Source: Streptomyces antnestii
GTDB taxonomy: Bacteria > Actinomycetota > Actinomycetes > Streptomycetales > Streptomycetaceae
Length of the DNA stretch: 64,000 nucleotides
Reading direction: 5' to 3'
Assembly (NCBI RefSeq): GCF_004005495.1
Contig: NZ_RZYA01000001.1
Location: forward strand, 806,001 to 870,000
Within the stretch, counting starts at the first letter, position 1; each line of letters begins with the position of its first letter. Positions 17,268 to 26,091 of the stretch are shown one piece after another. The translations under genes were made by a program, and so were the position numbers. The notes under the pieces are model-generated. The model searched no databases. It saw only the letters and a list, made by a program, of their open reading frames with translations, and had not been told where the DNA came from.

Positions 17268-18197
17268 GTGAGTGAGACAACGCATGACGGCGGTGTCGCG
17301 GTGACCGCGCGCCCGTCGCCCGATGACGGGCTCTCCCCGGCCGACCTGGCCGCCAAGTACGGTCTGACCGTCAGCGGCGCCAGGCCCGGCCTGTCCGAGT
17401 ACGTCCGCCAGCTGTGGGGGCGGCGTCACTTCATCCTCGCCTTCTCGCAGGCGAAGCTCACCGCCCAGTACAGCCAGGCCAAGCTCGGCCAGCTCTGGCA
17501 GGTGGCGACGCCGCTCCTGAACGCGCTCGTCTACTACTTGATCTTCGGCCTGATCCTGGGTGCCGACCGGGGCATGGGCAAGGAGGTCTACATCCCGTTC
17601 CTGGTGACGGGGGTCTTCGTCTTCACGTTCACGCAGTCCTCGGTGATGGCGGGCGTCCGGGCGATCTCCGGCAACCTCGGCCTGGTGCGGGCGCTGCACT
17701 TCCCCCGCGCGTCGCTGCCCGTCTCGTTCGCGCTCCAGCAGCTCCAGCAGCTGCTGTTCTCGATGATCGTGCTGCTGCTCGTGGCGGTGGCCTTCGGCAG
17801 CTACCCGAGCCTCGCCTGGCTGCTGGTCATCCCGGCCCTGGCGCTGCAGTTCCTCTTCAACGTCGGCCTCGCGCTGATCATGGCGCGAGCCGGGTCCAAG
17901 ACCCCGGACCTCGCGCAGCTGATGCCGTTCGTCATGCGGACGTGGATGTACGCGTCGGGCGTCATGTTCTCCATCCCGATCATGCTCAAGGGCAAGCCAG
18001 GGTGGATCGCGGACGCGCTGCAGTGGAACCCGGCGGCCATCTACATGGACCTGATGCGCTACGCCCTCATCGACGGCTACCCCCGCGAGAACCTGCCGCC
18101 GCACGTGTGGGCGGTCGCGCTCGGTTGGGCCGTCCTCGTCGCGGTCGGCGGCTTCGTGTACTTCTGGAAGGCTGAGGAGCGCTACGGCCGTGGCTGA
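17268..18197 (+). CDS. ABC-2 exporter permease, TagG/Wzm type
   Basis: The 309-residue protein has a long cytoplasmic N terminus followed by six hydrophobic segments starting near residue 80, the pattern of ABC-2 permeases that export teichoic acids or O-antigen-like polysaccharides. FSQAKLTAQYSQAKLGQLWQV is the conserved TagG/Wzm entry helix, here the region about residues 62-82. GTG 17268 is chosen, although the upstream Shine-Dalgarno is weak and GTG 17272 is out of frame. The gene overlaps its ATPase partner by 8 bp, so the two form one transporter. The likely cargo is the product of the adjacent glycosyltransferase/CDP-alcohol transferase genes. Confidence 0.9.
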   Translation: MSETTHDGGVAVTARPSPDDGLSPADLAAKYGLTVSGARPGLSEYVRQLWGRRHFILAFSQAKLTAQYSQAKLGQLWQVATPLLNALVYYLIFGLILGADRGMGKEVYIPFLVTGVFVFTFTQSSVMAGVRAISGNLGLVRALHFPRASLPVSFALQQLQQLLFSMIVLLLVAVAFGSYPSLAWLLVIPALALQFLFNVGLALIMARAGSKTPDLAQLMPFVMRTWMYASGVMFSIPIMLKGKPGWIADALQWNPAAIYMDLMRYALIDGYPRENLPPHVWAVALGWAVLVAVGGFVYFWKAEERYGRG

Positions 18198-18978
18198 CGA
18201 CATGAACAACGCCTCCGAGGCGCACATCCCCACCGTCATCGCCGACGGCCTGCACATCGTCTACCGCGTCAACGGCGCCAAGACGGGCAAGGGCAGCGCC
18301 ACCTCCGCCCTGAGCCGCATCGTCAGGCGCGGCGACGAGCGCGGCGTCCGCAAGGTGCACGCCGTCAAGGGCGTCACCTTCACCGCCTACCGCGGCGAGG
18401 CGATCGGCCTGATCGGCTCGAACGGGTCGGGCAAGTCGACCCTGCTGCGCGCCATCGCCGGGCTTCTGCCGGCGGAGAGGGGCAAGGTCTACACCGACGG
18501 CCAGCCCTCGCTCCTCGGGGTGAACGCGGCGCTGATGAACGACCTGACGGGCGAGCGGAACGTCATACTCGGCGGGCTCGCGATGGGCATGTCCCGCGAG
18601 CAGATCCGGGAGCGCTACCAGGAGATCGTCGACTTCTCGGGCATCAACGAGAAGGGCGACTTCATCACGCTCCCGATGCGCACCTACTCCTCCGGCATGG
18701 CGGCCCGTCTGCGCTTCTCCATCGCGGCGGCCAAGGACCACGACGTCCTGATGATCGACGAGGCCCTGGCGACCGGCGACCGCAAGTTCCAGAAGCGCTC
18801 CGAGGCCCGCATCCGCGAGCTGCGCAAGGAGGCCGGCACGGTCTTCCTGGTCAGCCACAACAACAAGTCGATCCGGGACACCTGCGACCGGGTCCTGTGG
18901 CTGGAGCGCGGCGAGCTGCGCATGGACGGTCCGACAGCCGAGGTGCTCAAGGAGTACGAGAAGTTCACGGGTAAGTAG
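18190..18978 (+). CDS. ABC exporter ATPase, TagH/Wzt type
   Basis: The 262-residue ATPase has Walker A GSNGSGKST (76-84), the degenerate signature YSSGMAARL (166-174) that marks the polysaccharide-exporter group, and Walker B VLMIDEALATGD (186-197). The N-terminal extension of about 60 residues before the first strand is also typical of TagH-like proteins. No C-terminal carbohydrate-binding (Wzt) domain is present, so cargo choice probably lies with the permease or a carrier lipid. GTG 18190 overlaps the permease gene. A strong terminator follows 43 bp after the stop. Confidence 0.93.
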   Translation: MADDMNNASEAHIPTVIADGLHIVYRVNGAKTGKGSATSALSRIVRRGDERGVRKVHAVKGVTFTAYRGEAIGLIGSNGSGKSTLLRAIAGLLPAERGKVYTDGQPSLLGVNAALMNDLTGERNVILGGLAMGMSREQIRERYQEIVDFSGINEKGDFITLPMRTYSSGMAARLRFSIAAAKDHDVLMIDEALATGDRKFQKRSEARIRELRKEAGTVFLVSHNNKSIRDTCDRVLWLERGELRMDGPTAEVLKEYEKFTGK

Positions 18979-19021
18979 CGGGGGCCCGGGGAGTCCCGGG
19001 CAACCCTTCCCACCCGTTCCT

Positions 19022-19068
19022 GCGTCTCAAGGCCCCGCCGGGCTCTCTTCGGCGGGGCCTTGAGACGC
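19022..19068 (+). terminator. Strong terminator after the exporter operon
   Basis: An almost 19-bp perfect stem (19022-19040 with 19050-19068) closes a 9-base loop, 43 bp after the ATPase stop codon. It separates the exporter unit from the hopanoid operon. Confidence 0.88.
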
Positions 19069-19349
19069 GTGTAGGTGACAATTGATTCGGGCCGGAGGTC
19101 AAGCGGAGGTCAACTTCCTTGCCCGCAGGGAATCTTGACGCCGGGCGGCGTGTTGTGGTGATCCGCGGAACACCCCGACGGGGCGGGGTCGGTTGTACGA
19201 CGTAAGCTGTACCGGTGCCGATTCGCGGCAAAGGGGCGATAATGCGCGACACTCCGACTCAGGGGTTGGTATGTCGCGCGCAAGGCTGGGCGGCGTGTCC
19301 GAAATGGGATGTTTTGGGTCAGCAGTGTAGAACGGGAGATGTGACGGCA
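19069..19349 (+). promoter_or_regulatory. Hopanoid operon promoter region
   Basis: This 281-bp stretch has no convincing gene. It holds a direct repeat of ggaggtcaa near 19095-19115, and a possible sigma-70-like promoter with TTGACG near 19134 and TGATCC 18 bp further on. It is the only large gap ahead of hpnC, so the main operon promoter should be here or just before the small ORF at 19350. The exact start point cannot be read from the sequence. Confidence 0.4.
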
Positions 19350-19415
19350 ATGGCTATGGAAACTCTCCAGCTCCACGATGCTTTCGCCGTCCTCGTACCG
19401 GGCAGCGCGTGGTGA
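19350..19415 (+). CDS. Possible 21-residue leader ORF coupled to hpnC
   Basis: ATG 19350 opens a 21-codon frame (beginning MAMETLQLHDAF and ending PGSAW) with GGGAG about 11 bases upstream. Its TGA at 19413-19415 overlaps the GTG start of hpnC as GTGA. hpnC itself has no clear Shine-Dalgarno sequence, so the short frame could bring ribosomes to it. Codon choice is less GC-biased than in true genes (gct, gat, act), so this may be chance. Confidence 0.35.
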   Translation: MAMETLQLHDAFAVLVPGSAW

Positions 19416-20314
19416 CAGGGCCCTCTGGAGCGCCCGCCGGATCCCCGGCCGGGGCGACACTCGACAAGGCCGCCGACGAGAACTTTCCGGTGGCCCCCTT
19501 CTTCCTGCCCCGCGCCTGGCGCGACGACCTCATGGCGATCTACGGCTACGCCCGCCTGGTCGACGACATCGGCGACGGAGACCTCGCTCCGGGCGGCGCG
19601 GACGCCCGTCTCCTCGGCGTGTCACCCGAACGGACCGACGACCGCCTCGCGGTTCTCGACGCCTTCGAGGCCGACCTTCACCGCGTGTTCGACTCGACGC
19701 CGCACCACCCCCTCCTGCGCGCCCTCCAGCCCACCGTGCGCCGCCGCGGCCTCACCCCCGAACCCTTCCTCGGCCTCATCCAGGCCAACCGCCAGGACCA
19801 GCTCGTCACGCGCTACGAGACGTACGACGACCTCCTGGCCTACTGCGAGCTCTCCGCCAACCCGGTCGGCCGCCTCGTCCTCGCGATCACCGGCACCGCG
19901 ACCCCCGAGCGCATCCGCCTCTCGGACGCCGTCTGTACCGGCCTGCAGATCGTCGAACACCTCCAGGACGTCGGCGAGGACCTGCGCCAGGGCCGCGTCT
20001 ATCTGCCGGCCGAGGACATGAAACAGTTCCATGTCCAGGAGTCCGATCTCGCCGCACCAACGGCGGGCGCATCGGTGCGCGCCCTGGTCGCGTTCGAGGC
20101 CGAACGCGCCCTCGGTCTCCTGAATGAAGGCACCCCCCTCGTGGGTAGCGTCCACGGCAGGCTGAAACTGCTGCTTGCCGGGTTCGTGGCAGGGGGGAAG
20201 GCGGCGGTCACCGCGATCGCCGGGGTGTCGTACGACGTACTTCCTGGACCGCCCAAGCCCACCAAGCTCCGGTTGCTGCGCGAGGTGGGAGCGACTCTGC
20301 GAGGAGAGGGGTGA
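19412..20314 (+). CDS. hpnC: Squalene synthase-family HpnC
   Basis: HpnC works in the three-enzyme bacterial route to squalene, where HpnD makes presqualene diphosphate, HpnC turns it into hydroxysqualene and HpnE reduces that to squalene. The 300-residue protein has the trans-isoprenyl diphosphate synthase head-to-head fold with the aspartate motifs RLVDDIGDGD near 48-57 and EHLQDVGEDL. The N-terminal ENFPVAPFFLP and the LPAEDMKQFHV segment are HpnC markers, distinguishing it from HpnD. Two in-frame GTG codons (19409, 19412) are possible; I prefer 19412 because it overlaps the leader ORF stop. The stop overlaps hpnD (GTGA). Confidence 0.93.
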   Translation: MTGPSGAPAGSPAGATLDKAADENFPVAPFFLPRAWRDDLMAIYGYARLVDDIGDGDLAPGGADARLLGVSPERTDDRLAVLDAFEADLHRVFDSTPHHPLLRALQPTVRRRGLTPEPFLGLIQANRQDQLVTRYETYDDLLAYCELSANPVGRLVLAITGTATPERIRLSDAVCTGLQIVEHLQDVGEDLRQGRVYLPAEDMKQFHVQESDLAAPTAGASVRALVAFEAERALGLLNEGTPLVGSVHGRLKLLLAGFVAGGKAAVTAIAGVSYDVLPGPPKPTKLRLLREVGATLRGEG

Positions 20315-21261
20315 GCCGGACCGTGGAGTCAGATCAGCACGTGTCGGCAGCGGTGCTCGCCGCGTACAGCTACTGCGAGACCGTCACCGGACAGCAGGCC
20401 CGTAACTTCGCCTACGGCATCAGGCTGCTGCCGACGGCCAAGCGGCGCGCCATGTCGGCGGTGTACGCGTTCTCGCGCCGCGTCGACGACATCGGCGACG
20501 GAGCGCTGCCGCCCGGGACCAAGGCCGAGCGGCTGGACGAGACGAGGGCGCTGCTCGCCCGCGTCCGCGACGGCGACGTGGCCGAGGACGACACAGACCC
20601 GGTGGGCGTCGCCCTCGCGGACGCCGCGCGCCAGTTCCCGATCCCGCTCGGCGGCCTCGACGAACTCATCGACGGCGTCCTCATGGACCTGCGCGGCGAG
20701 ACGTACGAGACCTGGGACGACCTCAAGGTCTACTGCCGCTGCGTGGCGGGCGCCATCGGCCGCGTCTCGCTGGGCGTCTTCGGCACCGAACCCGGCGCGC
20801 GCGGCGCCGAGCGCGCCTCCGAGTACGCCGACACGCTCGGGCTCGCGCTCCAGCTCACCAACATCCTGCGTGACGTACGGGAGGACGCGGCGGACGGCCG
20901 CACCTACCTGCCCGCCGACGACCTCGCCAAGTTCGGCTGCTCGGCGGGGTTCGACGCCCCGACACCGCCGCCGGGCTCCGACTTCGCGGGCCTCGTGCAC
21001 TTCGAGGTGCGCCGCGCCCGCGCCCTGTTCGCCGAGGGCTACCGGCTCCTGCCGCTGCTCGACCGGCGCAGCGGCGCGTGCGTCGCCGCCATGGCCGGCA
21101 TCTACCGGCGCCTCCTCGACCGCATCGAACGCGATCCCGAGGCCGTCCTGCGCGGCCGCGTCTCCCTGCCCGGGCGCGAGAAGGCCTACGTCGCCGTGCG
21201 CGGCCTGTCCGGCCTCGACACCCGCAGCGTTTCCCGGCAGTCCCTCAGGAGGCGTGCCTGA
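20311..21261 (+). CDS. hpnD: Presqualene diphosphate synthase HpnD
   Basis: The 316-residue protein joins two farnesyl diphosphates to presqualene diphosphate. It has the first aspartate motif RRVDDIGDG (residues 57-64), the conserved Y-x-W-D-D-L-x-Y-C-x-x-V-A-x-x-I-G segment and the second motif NILRDVREDAADGR, all diagnostic of squalene/phytoene synthases. Compared with the upstream hpnC it keeps the RNFAYGIRLLP entry found in HpnD. GTG 20311 overlaps the hpnC stop by 4 bp. A perfect AGGAGG near its 3' end serves the next short ORF rather than this gene. Confidence 0.94.
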   Translation: MSRTVESDQHVSAAVLAAYSYCETVTGQQARNFAYGIRLLPTAKRRAMSAVYAFSRRVDDIGDGALPPGTKAERLDETRALLARVRDGDVAEDDTDPVGVALADAARQFPIPLGGLDELIDGVLMDLRGETYETWDDLKVYCRCVAGAIGRVSLGVFGTEPGARGAERASEYADTLGLALQLTNILRDVREDAADGRTYLPADDLAKFGCSAGFDAPTPPPGSDFAGLVHFEVRRARALFAEGYRLLPLLDRRSGACVAAMAGIYRRLLDRIERDPEAVLRGRVSLPGREKAYVAVRGLSGLDTRSVSRQSLRRRA

Positions 21262-21410
21262 TGAGCATCCCTGACAGAGCGGTCCCCACGGACGGGAGCC
21301 GGCGGGCAACCCTCTGCCACGACGCGGCGTCACTGACTTCAGCGGCCTGCCGTGTGCGTTTCAACCATCACGCGCACACCGACGACGCGACCGGAGGGGA
21401 GGGCGCATGA
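21261..21410 (+). CDS. Small conserved-looking protein between hpnD and hpnE (DUF6380-like)
   Basis: A 49-residue frame starts at ATG 21261, overlapping the hpnD stop, with AGGAGG eight bases ahead, and its TGA overlaps the hpnE start. That double coupling and the strong ribosome-binding site favour real translation. The middle reads RRATLCHDAASLTSAACR followed by FNHH, which matches my memory of the DUF6380 family of small Streptomyces proteins (R-R-A-T-L-x-x-x-A-A-S-L-T). It has no hydrophobic segment. A role in the squalene steps is possible but unproven; no function is known to me. Confidence 0.6.
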   Translation: MSIPDRAVPTDGSRRATLCHDAASLTSAACRVRFNHHAHTDDATGGEGA

Positions 21411-22819
21411 GCACCGGGAACATGCGGCCGGAAGGAGCGGGCGCGGACACCGGCGGCTCCGGGCGGCAGAGCGCGGTCGTCGTCGGCGGAGGGCTCGCCG
21501 GAACCACCGCCGCCCTCGCGCTCGCCGACGCGGGCCTCGACGTCACCCTGCTCGAAGGACGCCCCCGGCTGGGCGGTCTCGCCTTCTCCTTCAAGCGCGG
21601 CGACCTCACCGTCGACAACGGCCAGCACGTGTACCTGCGCTGCTGCACCGCCTACCGCTGGTTCCTCGACCGCATCGACGCCACGGAACTCTCGCCCCTC
21701 CAGGACCGCCTCGACGTCCCCGTCCTCGACGCCGACCGGAACCGCCTCGGCCGGCTGCGCCGCACCGCGCTGCCCGTGCCGCTGCACCTCGCCGCGAGCC
21801 TCGCCACGTACCCGCATCTCTCGCTCGCCGAGCGCGCCAAGGTGGGGCGTGCCGCACTGGCCCTCAAGGGGCTCGACCCGGCCGACCCGGCCCTGGACGA
21901 CCGGGACTTCGGCAGCTGGCTGGCCGAGCACGGCCAGTCACCGCGTGCCGTCGATGCCCTGTGGGACCTCGTGGGCGTCGCCACCCTGAACGCCGTCGCC
22001 GGAGAGTCCTCGCTGGGGCTCGCCGCCATGGTGTTCAAGACCGGGCTGCTGTCCGAACCGGGCGCGGCCGACATCGGCTGGGCGCGCGTCCCCCTCGGTG
22101 AACTCCACGACACCTTCGCCCGCAAGGCGCTCGACTCCGCGGGCGTACGCACCGAACTCCGTGCACGCGTCACCTCCATCTCCCCTACGGAGAACGGACG
22201 TTGGAGCGTGGAGGTTCCCGGGGAGCGGATCGTGGCCGACGCGGTCGTCCTCGCCGTACCCCAGCGCGAGACGTACGACCTGCTGCCCGACGGCGCCCTC
22301 GACGACGCCGAACGGCTGCTCGCCATCGGGACCGCCCCGATCCTCAACCTGCACGTCGTCTACGACCGCAAGGTCCTCAAGCGGCCCTTCTTCACGGCCC
22401 TCGGCTCGCCGGTGCAGTGGGTCTTCGACCGGACCGACGCCTCGGGTCTCACCGAGGGACAGTACCTCGCGGTGTCCCAGTCGGCCGCGCAGGACGAGAT
22501 CGACGAGCCCGTCGCCGTACTGCGTGAGCGCTACCTGCCGGAGTTCGAGCGGCTGCTGCCCGCCGCCCGGGGCGCGAAGGTCCTCGACTTCTTCGTCACC
22601 CGGGAGCGCACGGCGACCTTCGCTCCGGCCCCCGGCGTCGGCGCCCTGCGGCCCACGGCCCGCACCAACGCCCCCGGCCTGTACCTGGCCGGCGCGTGGA
22701 CCGCCACCGGGTGGCCCGCGACCATGGAAAGCGCGGTACGCAGCGGTGTCAGCGCCGCCGACGCCGCACTTGCCGCACTCGACCGCCCACGCGGTCATCT
22801 GTTCCGGGAGGCGGCATGA
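21407..22819 (+). CDS. hpnE: Hydroxysqualene dehydroxylase HpnE
   Basis: The 470-residue flavoprotein completes squalene formation by reducing hydroxysqualene. An ADP-binding FAD motif VVVGGGLAGTTAAL lies near residues 24-37, followed by VTLLEGRPRLGGLAFSF, the amine-oxidase/phytoene-desaturase-type second FAD segment. The C-terminal LYLAGAWTATGWPATMESA closes the FAD site. The first 20 residues are a polar extension rich in Gly and Ala. ATG 21407 overlaps the small ORF stop by 4 bp. It is followed by the polyprenyl synthase gene with possible 4-bp overlap, depending on that start. Confidence 0.93.
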   Translation: MSTGNMRPEGAGADTGGSGRQSAVVVGGGLAGTTAALALADAGLDVTLLEGRPRLGGLAFSFKRGDLTVDNGQHVYLRCCTAYRWFLDRIDATELSPLQDRLDVPVLDADRNRLGRLRRTALPVPLHLAASLATYPHLSLAERAKVGRAALALKGLDPADPALDDRDFGSWLAEHGQSPRAVDALWDLVGVATLNAVAGESSLGLAAMVFKTGLLSEPGAADIGWARVPLGELHDTFARKALDSAGVRTELRARVTSISPTENGRWSVEVPGERIVADAVVLAVPQRETYDLLPDGALDDAERLLAIGTAPILNLHVVYDRKVLKRPFFTALGSPVQWVFDRTDASGLTEGQYLAVSQSAAQDEIDEPVAVLRERYLPEFERLLPAARGAKVLDFFVTRERTATFAPAPGVGALRPTARTNAPGLYLAGAWTATGWPATMESAVRSGVSAADAALAALDRPRGHLFREAA

Positions 22820-22878
22820 AGCTCGATCTCCAGGGGGCGGACCATCCGGCCCCCGGCGACGCAACAAAAGGAGACCCT

Positions 22879-23946
22879 GTGCCCGCTGTGCCCTCGGCCC
22901 AACCGGCCGCCGACGCGGTGGACGTGACCGCGCTGCTCGAGCGCGGCCGGACCCTGGCCACCCCGGTGCTGCGGGCCGCCGTGGACCGCCTCGCACCCCC
23001 GATGGACACCGTCGCCGCCTATCACTTCGGCTGGATCGACGCCCAGGGCAACCCCGCCGACGGTGACGGCGGCAAGGCCGTACGGCCCGCGCTCGCCGTC
23101 CTGTCCGCCCAGGTCCCGGGCGCGGCACCCGAGGTGGGCGTGCCCGGCGCGGTCGCCGTCGAGCTGGTGCACAACTTCTCGCTGCTGCACGACGACCTGA
23201 TGGACGGCGACGAACAGCGCCGTCACCGGGACACCGTGTGGAAGGTGCACGGCCCGGCGCAGGCCATCCTCGTCGGCGACGCCCTCTTCGCCCTCGCCAA
23301 CGAGGTGCTGCTCGAACTCGGCACCGTCGAGGCAGGCCGCGCCACGCGCCGCCTGACCGCCGCCTCGCGCGCCCTCATCGACGGCCAGGCGCAGGACATC
23401 AGCTACGAGCACCGCGAGCGGGTCACCGTCGAGGAGTGCCTGGAGATGGAGGGCAACAAGACCGGCGCCCTCCTCGCCTGCGCCTCCTCCATCGGCGCCG
23501 TGCTCGGCGGCGTCGACGACCGGACCGCGGACCAGCTGGAGAAGTACGGCTACCACCTCGGTCTCGCCTTCCAGGCCGTCGACGACCTGCTCGGCATCTG
23601 GGGCGACCCGGAGGCCACCGGCAAGCAGACCTGGAGCGATCTGCGCCAGCGCAAGAAGTCCCTGCCCGTCGTCGCCGCGCTCGCCGCGGGCGGCCCCGCG
23701 TCCGAGCGGCTGGGCGAACTCCTCGCCGCCGACGCCAAGAGCAACGACTTCGACAGCTTCTCCGAAGAGGAGTTCGCGGCCCGCGCCGCCCTCATCGAGG
23801 AGGCGGGCGGCCGCGACTGGACCGCCGAGGAGGCGCGCCGGCAGTACGCCGTCGCCATCGAGGCCCTGGACTCCGTCCAGATGCCGGACCACGTGCGGGC
23901 GCAGTTCGTCGCGCTCGCGGACTTCGTCGTCGTACGAAAGAGATGA
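22879..23946 (+). CDS. Polyprenyl (farnesyl/geranylgeranyl) diphosphate synthase
   Basis: This prenyl-chain elongase of 355 residues probably supplies the C15 farnesyl diphosphate used by HpnD. It has GGKAVRP (64-70), the first aspartate-rich motif LLHDDLMDG with D105, D106 and D109, and the second motif AVDDLLGIWGD near residue 238. The residues ahead of the first motif (VHNFSL) suggest a short or medium chain, but the exact length cannot be read. I prefer GTG 22879, which has AAAGGAG five bases ahead; ATG 22816 is an alternative start that overlaps the hpnE stop and adds 21 residues. The next 135 bp contain only a small G/C hairpin (23974-23991). Confidence 0.92.
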   Translation: MPAVPSAQPAADAVDVTALLERGRTLATPVLRAAVDRLAPPMDTVAAYHFGWIDAQGNPADGDGGKAVRPALAVLSAQVPGAAPEVGVPGAVAVELVHNFSLLHDDLMDGDEQRRHRDTVWKVHGPAQAILVGDALFALANEVLLELGTVEAGRATRRLTAASRALIDGQAQDISYEHRERVTVEECLEMEGNKTGALLACASSIGAVLGGVDDRTADQLEKYGYHLGLAFQAVDDLLGIWGDPEATGKQTWSDLRQRKKSLPVVAALAAGGPASERLGELLAADAKSNDFDSFSEEEFAARAALIEEAGGRDWTAEEARRQYAVAIEALDSVQMPDHVRAQFVALADFVVVRKR

Positions 23947-24081
23947 TCATTATCGCCGGTATATGCGCCTCTTCTGGGGGGTGACCCCCAGACCCCCAGC
24001 GCAGTCGCCGGCCGGTGTCCATCCAGGGCATCGGCCGACGGCGGACCCAGCAGAGATCGAGCACTGCACGAAGGGGAAGCC

Positions 24082-26091
24082 ATGACAGCGACGACCGACG
24101 GAAGCAGCGGAGCGGCAGCTCCCGGCGCGACCTCGGCCACCACTGCCCAATTGACCGACACGAGCCCCGGGGCGGCCGGGACGCACGACGCCGCCACCCG
24201 CGCCGTCCAGCGCGCCACGGACTTCCTGCTCGCCCGGCAGGACGCCCAGGGCTGGTGGAAGGGCGACCTCGACACGAACGTCACGATGGACGCCGAGGAT
24301 CTGCTGCTGCGCCAGTTCCTGGGGATCCGCGACGAGGCGACCACCCGCGCCGCCGGGCTCTTCATCCGCGGCGAACAGCGCGACGACGGCGCCTGGGCCA
24401 CGTTCCACGGCGGCCCGGGCGAACTCTCCACCACCATCGAGGCGTACGTCGCCCTGCGCCTCGCCGGGGACGCCCCCGACGAGCCGCACATGGCGAAGGC
24501 CTCCGCCTGGATCCGGGAGCGGGGCGGCATCGCGGCGGCCCGCGTGTTCACCCGTATCTGGCTGGCCCTGTTCGGCTGGTGGAAGTGGGACGACCTGCCC
24601 GAACTCCCGCCGGAGCTCATCTACTTCCCGAGGTGGATGCCGCTCAACATCTACGACTTCGGCTGCTGGGCCCGGCAGACCATCGTGCCTCTCACGGTCG
24701 TCTCCGCGAAGCGCCCGGTGCGGCCCGCGCCCTTCCCGCTCGACGAGCTCCACACCGACGCGAGGAACCCGAACCCCGCCAAGCCGCTTGCCCCGGTGGC
24801 GAGTTGGGACGGGGCCTTCGAGCGGCTCGACAAGGCGATGCACCTGTACCGCAAGGTCGCGCCCCGCAGGCTGCGCAGGGCGGCCATGAACACCGCCGCC
24901 CGCTGGATCATCGAACGTCAGGAGAAGGACGGCTGCTGGGGCGGCATCCAGCCCCCGGCCGTGTACTCCGTCATCGCCCTCCATCTGCTCGGATACGACC
25001 TCGAACACCCGGTGATGAAGGCGGGGTTGGAGTCGCTCGACCGGTTCGCCGTGTGGCGGGAGGACGGGGCCCGGATGATCGAGGCCTGCCAGTCTCCCGT
25101 GTGGGACACCTGTCTCGCGGTCATCGCCCTCGCCGACGCGGGGCTGCCCGCCGACCACCCGGGGCTCGTCAAGGCCGCCGAGTGGATGCTCCGGGAGCAG
25201 ATCGACCGGCCCGGCGACTGGTCCGTCCGAAGGCCCCAACTCGCCTCGGGCGGCTGGGCGTTCGAGTTCCACAACGACAACTACCCCGACATCGACGACA
25301 CCGCAGAGGTCGTCCTCGCTCTGCGCCGCGTCCGTCACCCGGACATCGCGCGCATGGAGAAGGCCATCGAGCGGGGCGTGCGCTGGAACCTCGGCATGCA
25401 GTCGAAGAACGGCGCCTGGGCCGCGTTCGACGTCGACAACACCAGCCCGTTCCCGAACCGGCTGCCGTTCTGCGACTTCGGCGAGGTCATCGACCCCCCG
25501 TCCGCCGACGTCACCGGGCACGTGGTGGAGATGCTCGCCGTCGAGGGCCTGTCGCACGACCCGCGCACCCGGCGCGGCATCGAGTGGCTGCTCGCCGAAC
25601 AGGAGCCGAACGGCGCCTGGTTCGGCCGCTGGGGCGTCAACTACATCTACGGCACCGGGTCGGTGCTGCCCGCCCTGACCGCCGCAGGGCTTGCCCCCTC
25701 GCACCCGGCGATCCGCCGGGCCGTCGCCTGGCTCGAATCCGTCCAGAACGACGACGGCGGCTGGGGCGAGGACCTGCGCTCCTACCGCTACGAGGACTGG
25801 AAGGGCCACGGCGCCTCCACCGCCTCGCAGACCGGCTGGGCGCTGATGGCGCTCCTGTCGGCGGGGGAGCGGGACTCAAAGGCCGTCGAGCGCGGCGTCG
25901 CCTGGCTGGCCGGGACACAGCTCGCGGACGGTACCTGGGACGAGCCGTACTTCACCGGCACCGGCTTCCCCTGGGACTTCTCCATCAACTACCACCTCTA
26001 CCGCCACGTCTTCCCGCTCACCGCACTGGGCCGGTACGTCCAAGGGGAGCCGTTCTCCGACCGGGCGTCCCTGCCGGGCAAGGGGAGCTGA
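24082..26091 (+). CDS. shc: Squalene-hopene cyclase
   Basis: The 669-residue monotopic membrane enzyme cyclises squalene to hopene and hopanol. The acid that starts the reaction is in D403-I-D405-D406 (the DXDD motif), and repeated QW motifs are spread through the protein (for example QDAQGWW near the start, NDDGGWGED and DGTWDEPYFTGTGFPWDF near the end). The length is slightly above the bacterial norm because of a 35-residue Ala/Thr-rich N-terminal extension. ATG 24082 follows gaaggggaagcc. The stop overlaps the hpnG start by one base, which places it in the same operon. Confidence 0.97.
   Translation: MTATTDGSSGAAAPGATSATTAQLTDTSPGAAGTHDAATRAVQRATDFLLARQDAQGWWKGDLDTNVTMDAEDLLLRQFLGIRDEATTRAAGLFIRGEQRDDGAWATFHGGPGELSTTIEAYVALRLAGDAPDEPHMAKASAWIRERGGIAAARVFTRIWLALFGWWKWDDLPELPPELIYFPRWMPLNIYDFGCWARQTIVPLTVVSAKRPVRPAPFPLDELHTDARNPNPAKPLAPVASWDGAFERLDKAMHLYRKVAPRRLRRAAMNTAARWIIERQEKDGCWGGIQPPAVYSVIALHLLGYDLEHPVMKAGLESLDRFAVWREDGARMIEACQSPVWDTCLAVIALADAGLPADHPGLVKAAEWMLREQIDRPGDWSVRRPQLASGGWAFEFHNDNYPDIDDTAEVVLALRRVRHPDIARMEKAIERGVRWNLGMQSKNGAWAAFDVDNTSPFPNRLPFCDFGEVIDPPSADVTGHVVEMLAVEGLSHDPRTRRGIEWLLAEQEPNGAWFGRWGVNYIYGTGSVLPALTAAGLAPSHPAIRRAVAWLESVQNDDGGWGEDLRSYRYEDWKGHGASTASQTGWALMALLSAGERDSKAVERGVAWLAGTQLADGTWDEPYFTGTGFPWDFSINYHLYRHVFPLTALGRYVQGEPFSDRASLPGKGS

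Noticed and set aside
23974..23991. Hairpin ctggggg/cccccag between the polyprenyl synthase and shc genes
   Set aside because: Only 7 bp and inside an operon. This type of G/C block is very common in Streptomyces gaps, so I do not call it a terminator.
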